Translations under genes and position numbers: made by a program
Shown here: piece after piece, positions 6,846 through 12,578 of the stretch
Layout: every line of letters starts with the position of its first letter
Numbering within the stretch: the first letter of the stretch is position 1
From: Thalassiosira profunda
Taxonomy: Eukaryota; Bacillariophyta; Thalassiosirophyceae; Thalassiosirales; Thalassiosiraceae
Direction: 5' to 3'
Length of the DNA stretch: 13,902 nt
Assembly: GCA_036939355.1 (NCBI GenBank)
Contig: JALLAP010000347.1
Span: 1-13,902 of the forward strand
The notes under the pieces: generated by a model
The model's input: only the letters and a program-made list of their open reading frames with translations
Databases searched by the model: none
What the model was told of the DNA's origin: nothing

Positions 6846-9800
6846 CTAGGGGACGAACGTTGGAGGTGGCACCCAACCACAGATCGAAGGAGGCTCGAAA
6901 ATGGCCGTTGTTTGCGGCTCGACGCTTCCAGATGTTTGGTAGTAAATCAGGGAGTATCGGGTTCCTTCATAGGGCGTGACCCTGAACAACGATCAGAGGG
7001 AAGAAATGAGAGGGCCAATGTGCAGGAGAAGCTAAGATTTGGACAACCAGGCTTACGTACCAATGGGGGAAACGACCATCGACTTTGCCGAGTCGTCCTA
7101 GGGTGTCCACCTCTGCAACAAGGAACGGAGAGCACTCGACAGCGATTGCTCCTCCACCAGTGAAGTCTCCGCTGAATGATGAAAATGAGATGAAGTTTCT
7201 TGGAATGAGCGACGAAACAAAATAGACTTAGGCATCTCCACCGGCACATCCACTCACAGGGACAGCCCATAGAAGGGCCCGACATTCAATGTATCGATGT
7301 GCGGACTCCCAACGAAGTTTTTGGTCACCGCCAGCGCCGTAAAGCGCTCGGCAAAGGCCGCATCCACTTCCTTCAACGTCTCGACCGCCAAATCAAAGAT
7401 GGATCGGTACTTTGTCAGCTTGGCCGATTCTAGTTTGGTCTTAGCGCTGTCAGGCTTGCCGCTGCCGGGTTTCTGCAGTATCATGTAGTATTCGGCCCGG
7501 ATCTTGGGCCGTTCGCGCGTTGTCCGCGGCCAATCGATTGCTTCAAACTCCCGGAGGAGGGCCGCTTGTCGTTGCGGTGAGATGGGAACTCCTTCTTCGC
7601 GCCGCACCTCCCGCGGCCCGTGGTCAGCGTAGCACTGCAACAGGATTTGCAAGATGTAATCTCGGTCAAACGCCTGCTCCGTATCTTTGTCCAATTTCAC
7701 ACCGAACGACCGCTCGAGGCGTTTGGAAAGTTGCGGAGTCGAGAGCGGTTCGAGCTGCGATTGCAACAGGGTGGCATCGCGGTCGCATGCCGAGCACTTC
7801 GCTTCCGTGCCGTCCTTTGGTTGTGTGATGGTGACGCGAATCTCCAATTGTGGATTGTGGGGCAGCAGCGCCTCCTCGAGTGTCGTGAGAGCCGATTGCT
7901 TCAGCTTCTTGTTGTATGAGAGGTCGAGAACCTTCAGCCGCTTCAGCGACGCCAGCTCCTCCAATGGCAGCTGTCGCAGACGCATGTGATTAGACAGGGC
8001 ATTCAACGTCTCCAGATTCGTCAGCTGGTTGATTGCTTGCGGAATGCCTTGCAGGGCGTTTCGAGAAACATCGAGATGGACGAGGCTCGACATGGCAAAT
8101 ATTTGTTCGGGAAAGCGCTTCAGTGCATTGCGGCTGACGTCGATCGATCTGAGGTTGAGAGGGAGCTTCATAAATTGGAAGTCCACTTCGCTCAGGTTGC
8201 GATCGGTGAGCACTAGTGAGAGGGGATCCTTTTTGGCATCCATACCCAAAATCACGTCGCCCGGCCCTGCCTCCTCCTCCCCACTCTCTTCCAGATACAC
8301 CCTCTGCCGTGCACTCTCAATCTGTTCAATAAACCAACCGTCTTCCATCAGCGGTCGTATCGTCGGGACGCGGATCAAGTGTTTCCCATGCATCTGCAGC
8401 GCCTCCTCTCCGCGCAGCGATTGATACGACGTGCCTTCTCCAGGGACGCGGATGCCTCCCGCTCCATCAAACGGATCGTTGTGTATGTTGTCATCGAGCA
8501 AAATGTGGTGGTGATCGTGGCGATGGCCGGCGCCTCCGGTGCTGTTCGTGCGCGCCCACACCGGCTTGCCCGCAAAAGGTTCGTGGTTGTTGTCACTCCA
8601 GAAGGAATAGTTGTCTTGTATGCCAACAATAGTGCAAGATTGGAGGTAGTTCAGCACCTCGTCGTCCCCCGAATGATCGGCCGCGCCTTCGATCTCACGA
8701 TTGGCGGGGTGCAATTCGTACACCAGCTCCCCGTCGTCCTTGTACGACCAGGCCGCACGCCACAAATCCCTCTCCTCCAAGATCAGCTGCTCGTTGTAGT
8801 AGTCCGGATACGAGGGATGATTTCCCCTTGCAAACTCCGAGATGCATTTGGCCACGCGTGGCAGGTCCGTACCGAACGTTCGCAAAGCGATAGTCACTTT
8901 GTTGGGCAGGGGCAGGGCAGAGTCGATCGACTTTCGCTCATTGCCCAGCACCGGCGACGGCGGCCCCTGGGAGGGGAAGTAATGCTGCAGCGCGGAGAAG
9001 AAGGCCGGAACAAAGTTGGTGAAGATGTCGTCCTCCTCCCCATCTTTTTCACCCCCCTCTTCTCGTCTTTTGTCCAATCCCAGCTTCGAGCTCAATTCCT
9101 CGTACAGCGATCGGTACACCCGCCCGTGCTCCCCCAAAGTAAATTGCTTGGCCTGCTTCTTGTACGCCGTCCGATAGTACGGGCACGATTGTTTTGGCCA
9201 CATCCACCCCGTGTACAGCGGAGGTGGTGATTCGACGTTGTTGCGGTTGCTTTGCAATGGCATCCCGTTCCACCAGTGCGACGGTTGCAAATTGTGCGTG
9301 CTCGATCCGTCAATGTTGCCCGAGGACGGAGTCCGTTTCAGAGCGGGCGGCCCATCTGTCCCTGCACCACCACTCTCCACGCCACCCTCATCGCCCCCAT
9401 CGCTCCCACCAACCGCCCCATTTGTCGTGGAGACGAAGGCGCTCTTGGCGATGATCTTGTTCAGGCATTCCTCCACCGAGTCTCCCCCGGCCGGATCTCC
9501 GATCAAGATCGTCTCGTTCACATCAAAGTGAAGAAAGAGGTGGGGTAGCCGATCCTTGGTCGCCGTGGGCCGTATTTGGCTTTGGGCACGATTTTGACGA
9601 CCGTCGTTGCTGCGCGAATGATGGCCATTGCGAGGCGTCGGCATGGCATCGCCGCGACGCGAGATGTGACGGTGCACCTCCTCCAAAGTGGAATATAACT
9701 TGGGCAGCGATGGACCGTCGTCGCCGCCGCCATCGCCCGGATCCATATTGCGGGCGCTCATCCCGGAAGCAATTGTGGCCGTTGTCCCGGCCCTGCCAGC

Positions 9801-9881
9801 AGTGGGGCGGACGGGGAACGCCCAAAGGAGGCGCGGCGAACTTGCGAGCACGAGATGTGTCACCAATTTTGCTCGAACCAT
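6846..9881 (-). CDS. HAD-like / leucine-rich repeat / 2OG-Fe(II) oxygenase fusion (three exons)
   Basis: Proposed complement join: 9881-7258, 7171-7061, 6981-6846, giving 956 residues. An in-frame TGA directly precedes ATG 9881. The N-terminus (RLLWAFPVRPTAG, 17-29) resembles a plastid AxAF-type presequence, but the hydrophobic core is weak. Residues about 112-530 carry HAD superfamily marks: FDVNET (D120, with Asn at the usual second Asp), a strand ending in Thr (IALRTFG, T335), a possible Lys (K439) and the acidic pair D463-D464 in LLDDN, preceded by a His cluster (453-459). Leucine-rich repeats follow (about 555-685; LRSIDVSRNALKRFP, LVHLDVSRNALQGIP). The C-terminal domain (about 820-956) has SPHIDTLN (H861, D863), FPHW (H911) and TRYSLIYY (R920), the Fe(II) and 2-oxoglutarate ligands of 2OG oxygenases. 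The substrate is unknown. The wording recalls protist oxygenases and loosely the TET/JBP or hydroxylase groups. Confidence 0.87.
6982..7060 (-). other. Intron 2 of the HAD-LRR-oxygenase gene (79 nt)
   Basis: On the - strand, donor GTACGTAAG starts at 7060 and acceptor TTGTTCAG ends at 6982. The split TG/G codon makes Trp and joins VDGRFPHW to VTPYEGTRYSLIYY. This places the distal His and the Arg of the oxygenase core nine residues apart, as the family requires. Confidence 0.88.
7172..7257 (-). other. Intron 1 of the HAD-LRR-oxygenase gene (86 nt)
   Basis: On the - strand, donor GTGAGT starts at 7257 and acceptor CATTCAG ends at 7172. Joining CT with C gives Leu and restores PFYGLSLGDFTGGG. 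Unspliced, the frame stops at 7254-7256 and loses the second half of the oxygenase domain. Confidence 0.88.
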
Positions 9882-10093
9882 TCACAATAGACTTTTGGCG
9901 GTTCTGGGCCGGACCGCGAGCAACGGGGCCAGGCCTGATCTGGCACGGCTCCTTCCCCCTTGCGAGGGTGGAGAGGAGTCTGCTGAGAGAGGAGGACGCG
10001 GCTGTGGGAGGGCGGGGAGGAGGAGGATAGGGGAGGCGGAGGGGAGCGAGCGAGCGAGAGGAGGAAGAGGAAGTGTGAACACTTGTGACTGAT

Positions 10094-10099
10094 CACGTG
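10094..10099. promoter_or_regulatory. CACGTG core (G-box-like)
   Basis: TCACGTGG lies about 213 bp upstream of the ATG at 9881, just beyond the pyrimidine-rich tract of that gene. It is the second CACGTG noted in a putative promoter here (the first is at 282-287). Function is inferred only. Confidence 0.25.
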
Positions 10100-10117
10100 G
10101 CTGGGAGGGGTCCCAGC
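10100..10117. repeat. Short inverted repeat, 7-bp stem, 4-nt loop
   Basis: GCTGGGA (10100-10106) and TCCCAGC (10111-10117) are perfect complements around GGGG. It directly follows the CACGTG core. It may be a protein-binding dyad, a small RNA hairpin, or chance. Confidence 0.3.
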
Positions 10118-10190
10118 TCAGCCAGTCCAGCAACCTCGCCGCCTTCCGCCTTGCACTTGAACGGCACAGCAGCAACGACGAGAGAGCTCA

Positions 10191-10206
10191 AATAGAATTA
10201 CTTCCA
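10191..10206. repeat. 16-mer AATAGAATTAYTTCCA, copy 1
   Basis: AATAGAATTACTTCCA matches 15 of 16 bases of 12435-12450 in the same orientation. Copy 1 lies 310 bp upstream of the - strand start at 9881. Copy 2 lies 369 bp upstream of the - strand start at 12066. A shared upstream element is possible but unproven. Confidence 0.3.
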
Positions 10207-10213
10207 CAGTGTC

Positions 10214-10231
10214 CAGCTAACGAATTAGCTG
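10214..10231 (-). terminator. Perfect 7-bp hairpin just after the BTB/RPA32-like gene stop
   Basis: CAGCTAA (10214-10220) and TTAGCTG (10225-10231) are perfect complements. Read on the gene's strand the loop is TTCG, so the RNA would be a 7-bp stem with a UUCG tetraloop, closed by A-U rather than the most stable C-G. It begins 11 nt after the TAG at 10243-10245, in the 3' UTR. It could affect 3' end formation or mRNA stability. This is inference, and eukaryotic terminators are not normally hairpins. Confidence 0.35.
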
Positions 10232-10242
10232 TGTCCTGGTGG

Positions 10243-12066
10243 CTATGCTATTCTTTCCTGCCTTTCGCTGTTTCTGAGGTACTTGTCGTAAGCAGATGCT
10301 ACCCCCAGCAAGTGATTTGTTAGCTCGTTGCAACTGCTCAGCGGTTGCACCTTCGTGGCCAAAATTCGTCGCACGCCACCAAAGTCTTCAACATCGCCCA
10401 CGATCCGAACGTATGTATCCATCGGCACCTCGTACATTGCATGTTCGTCGCACAACGTAACAGGAATGAATCCAGTGCCATCTTCGACGCACATTGAAAA
10501 GCTGCCTGGTGCCAGTTCCTCGTGAGCCAAACGGGTGGCCGCTACAAGAGCAATTTTGTGGAGTGGGCGTCCATCTTTCAGAAAGTTGTCGGCATTGCCA
10601 CTGCTATTTGGGTCAACTCGGGCCTCATTGGCCATCTTGATGGTGATGGGAATCAGTCCCAGCATCAACTCCGACGTATCGCCCGGGAAGTAGTACTTCG
10701 CGACTTTCTCAAAACGATCTCGCTCTGATACGCGCACCGCAGGCAAATCAGGATCATCTGCCAGACCCTGCGAATGAAGATACTTCCCACGAAGGAAATC
10801 AAGTATCTTTCCAAAGCAATACGGGCTGTGCTCAATCAGGGTGGAGACGTCGTGGCTCGCCTTTTCCAGCTTTCTGATCTCGTTCTGGAGTAGACACAAA
10901 GTGCCCGCCCGTTTGATACCAAGCATGGCCAATCCCTCTCTGTCGAAGGCAAGCAGTTCATTCCCTGTGACCTGATTGTCAAGAAACAGTTGTGCAATAT
11001 CGTCTGAAATATCATCAATGCTCTGGGCCCAGAAGAAGACATCATCGGGTGCCCATTCCTTCACGCGATGAGTTTCGGTCCCCTGCTTCACCCACTTCGT
11101 GTCATCGAATTGCTGGGCCAACACTGAGTCCTCGAACACCATCAAAGTGGAGCGCTTTGTGGCCATCATTGTTCCGCTGACATTCAGTGTTACAACGTCT
11201 TTCGTATCCCCCGTTGCAAACAAATCCACAAGTTTCTCCTCGTCCTCCAATCTCTCCTCCAATAAGGCGATCTTTCTCTCTGCTATGCGCAGTACCAGAA
11301 CCTTTTTCTTGAGAGCAGCACTGACACTTTCTGTGAACGAAAATTTGCGATCGCAATTGCTCTCGTGCAAGACGGCATCGTCATAAGTTTCAAACTGAGC
11401 AGTGCCGCAGAAGTCGCATTGCCACTTTGAGCGTTGTATGCGCCGGGCCGTAGAGTCTCCCAATGGCCAACCCACGCATTGAGGGGGCGGTCGTAGGAGA
11501 AGTTCCAGCAGATTTGGGGTATCGGCGGCAGGAAATCGAGGAGGGTTGTCGGCCGGCGAAATGGCCATCTCGTTCAGGTAGTCCACAATCGCCTGGAAGG
11601 CCTCGGAATTCACATCCAGAAATATCCTCCCCTCGCGGTCCCTCTGCAATCTCCTTTCCCATCGACCACTGAACAGCGCCTCCAGCCTCGTCCCTTCGAT
11701 CTGACAGAGAGTCCCCCGTCTAGCGGCGATAACTTTGCCCCCCGCGTTGATTTCGACGAGGTCGTCGGGCGAGGCCCGCGGATTGCCGTGGGCGGCCGCC
11801 AGTCCCCCCCGCTTCTTCTCGAATTGGGCGCACCTCCTCTCGACGTCCCGTTCCTCCTCGGCCAGCCGACGCACGATGCGCTGATACTCGGCCTCCTCCT
11901 TCGCGCGGGCGGCCTCGAGGGCGTCGCCCGCCCGGCGCACGTCGTCCATCGTTTCGTGGACAAATTGCCTGCTCTCTTCCGGTGCATCGCTGTCCCCATC
12001 GCCGTCGTCCCCCCTCGGGGTCCTGGGCCGTTTGCTTGGCCGAGGCCGAAGCTCGTCCAAGTCCAT
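10243..12066 (-). CDS. BTB/T1 - zinc finger - BTB with nested SAM - RPA32-like OB-fold fusion
   Basis: A single uninterrupted 607-residue frame with ATG at 12066 and TAG at 10243-10245. Order of parts: a basic, NLS-like start (KRPRTPRGD); a charged coiled coil (about 40-88); a first BTB of the K+-channel T1/KCTD type (about 102-190; VEINAGGKVIAARRGTL, GRIFLDVNSEAF); a C2HC finger (C217, C220, H234, C238); a coiled coil (about 245-285); a second T1/BTB (289-325 and 405-462; VVTLNVSGTMMATKRSTL, then CFGKILDFLRGKYL). A SAM domain (about 335-402; WAPDDVFFWAQS, MLGIKRAG) interrupts that second BTB. Residues 472-596 match the OB fold of replication protein A subunit 2: PITIKMANEA, DGRPLHKIALV, VEDGTGFIPV, TYVRIVGDVEDF, NELTNHLLGV. 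The RPA32 phospho-tail and C-terminal winged helix are absent. BTB/T1 proteins often multimerise or bind Cullin-3; RPA32 binds RPA14 and RPA70. A combined role at ssDNA is inferred. Confidence 0.9.
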   Translation of the reverse strand: MDLDELRPRPSKRPRTPRGDDGDGDSDAPEESRQFVHETMDDVRRAGDALEAARAKEEAEYQRIVRRLAEEERDVERRCAQFEKKRGGLAAAHGNPRASPDDLVEINAGGKVIAARRGTLCQIEGTRLEALFSGRWERRLQRDREGRIFLDVNSEAFQAIVDYLNEMAISPADNPPRFPAADTPNLLELLLRPPPQCVGWPLGDSTARRIQRSKWQCDFCGTAQFETYDDAVLHESNCDRKFSFTESVSAALKKKVLVLRIAERKIALLEERLEDEEKLVDLFATGDTKDVVTLNVSGTMMATKRSTLMVFEDSVLAQQFDDTKWVKQGTETHRVKEWAPDDVFFWAQSIDDISDDIAQLFLDNQVTGNELLAFDREGLAMLGIKRAGTLCLLQNEIRKLEKASHDVSTLIEHSPYCFGKILDFLRGKYLHSQGLADDPDLPAVRVSERDRFEKVAKYYFPGDTSELMLGLIPITIKMANEARVDPNSSGNADNFLKDGRPLHKIALVAATRLAHEELAPGSFSMCVEDGTGFIPVTLCDEHAMYEVPMDTYVRIVGDVEDFGGVRRILATKVQPLSSCNELTNHLLGVASAYDKYLRNSERQERIA

Positions 12067-12190
12067 GCTGCATAAATGAACAAAAAATTGCTTCCAGATA
12101 CAGAGGGTTTTGCAAAGCTGATCGGGGAGAGAGGAGGGTGAGGATGGTCAGAGGAGCCGGGGGGTTCTCTCGCTCGGGGTATCGGGTGCG

Positions 12191-12287
12191 GGTGCGCACC
12201 AGTCAGGTGCACCGACTGCCGACAAGAGCAAGAGGGTGCAGGGCCGGCAGGGTGCACCGGGCGGAGCGTTCACTCTTCACTGCACCC
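12191..12287. promoter_or_regulatory. Array of five GGTGCACC-like sites
   Basis: Sites: GGTGCGCACC (12191-12200, perfect palindrome), GGTGCACC (12206-12213, palindrome), GGTGCA (12235-12240), GGTGCACC (12251-12258) and TGCACC (12281-12286). Centre-to-centre spacings are about 14, 29, 16 and 28 bp. Clustered palindromes in a divergent intergenic region are a typical layout for dimeric transcription factor sites. The factor is unknown. Confidence 0.4.
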
Positions 12288-12305
12288 CCCTATTGTAGCG
12301 GTAAG

Positions 12306-12320
12306 TACGTAAGGTAGGTA
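12306..12320 (+). promoter_or_regulatory. TACGTA and TAGGTA motif pair
   Basis: TACGTA (12306-12311) and TAGGTA (12315-12320) lie 240 bp from the - strand ATG and 260 bp from the + strand ATG. The same two hexamers occur overlapped at 4806-4815 before the DUF4336 gene. Hexamers are short, so this is only suggestive. Confidence 0.25.
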
Positions 12321-12393
12321 ATTCCCCCGCCACAGGGCAAAATTCCCGCTCCCCGCGCGCAAGTCCGTTGCTTGAATTGTGGCGCGGCAGCTG

Positions 12394-12567
12394 CTGCCTA
12401 CGCCGGCCTTGCTTCCGTCATGTTGTTTGATCAGAATAGAATTATTTCCATAATAGCTCCGCCTATATTATGTCAGGCTGGACTTTTGGCGCGGCGAAAG
12501 GGGGAACGAAGATCGCAACTTTCTTCAGAGCGGCAGTTCTGGGTTAGTGCAGCTACTGCGTAGGCAG
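12394..12567. repeat. 10-bp inverted repeat pair spanning the + strand promoter
   Basis: CTGCCTACGC (12394-12403) and its exact complement GCGTAGGCAG (12558-12567) flank the A+T-rich island. The second copy ends 11 bp before the ATG at 12579. They may be a repeated factor site in opposite orientation or chance. Confidence 0.3.
12435..12450. repeat. 16-mer AATAGAATTAYTTCCA, copy 2
   Basis: AATAGAATTATTTCCA differs from 10191-10206 at one base. It lies at the left edge of the A+T-rich island in the divergent promoter region, 129 bp before the + strand ATG and 369 bp before the - strand ATG. Confidence 0.3.
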
Positions 12568-12578
12568 GAGTGAGCACG

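Larger units (their letters stand above)
9882..10242 (-). other. Non-coding stretch upstream of the HAD-LRR-oxygenase gene
   Basis: No gene is supported. The stretch holds the promoter and leader of the - strand gene starting at 9881 and the 3' flank of the BTB/RPA32-like gene ending at 10243. A long purine-rich tract (about 10005-10078), pyrimidine-rich on the transcribed sense strand, lies 125-200 nt before the ATG. A CACGTG core (10094-10099), two short hairpins (10100-10117 and 10214-10231) and a 16-mer shared with 12435-12450 are described separately. Confidence 0.6.
12067..12578. promoter_or_regulatory. Divergent promoter region between the BTB/RPA32-like gene and the right-hand gene
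   Basis: No gene is supported. The 512 bp separate two genes transcribed away from each other and must hold both promoters. Contents: a purine-rich tract (about 12121-12165) that reads as pyrimidine-rich upstream of the - strand ATG; an array of GGTGCACC-like sites (12191-12287); a TACGTA/TAGGTA pair (12306-12320); a 10-bp inverted repeat 165 bp apart (12394-12403 and 12558-12567); and an A+T-rich island (about 12432-12475). An in-frame TAG at 12561-12563 marks the left limit of the right-hand gene's frame. Confidence 0.6.

Noticed and set aside
8379..9230. 283-codon + strand frame inside the HAD-LRR-oxygenase gene
   Set aside because: No recognisable domain. The - strand reading gives HAD motifs over the same DNA.
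10243..12066. Splitting the BTB part and the RPA32-like part into two genes
   Set aside because: The frame is uninterrupted, the linker is only about ten residues, and there is no room for a promoter between the domains. The OB part also has no start codon context of its own. Transcript data would settle it.
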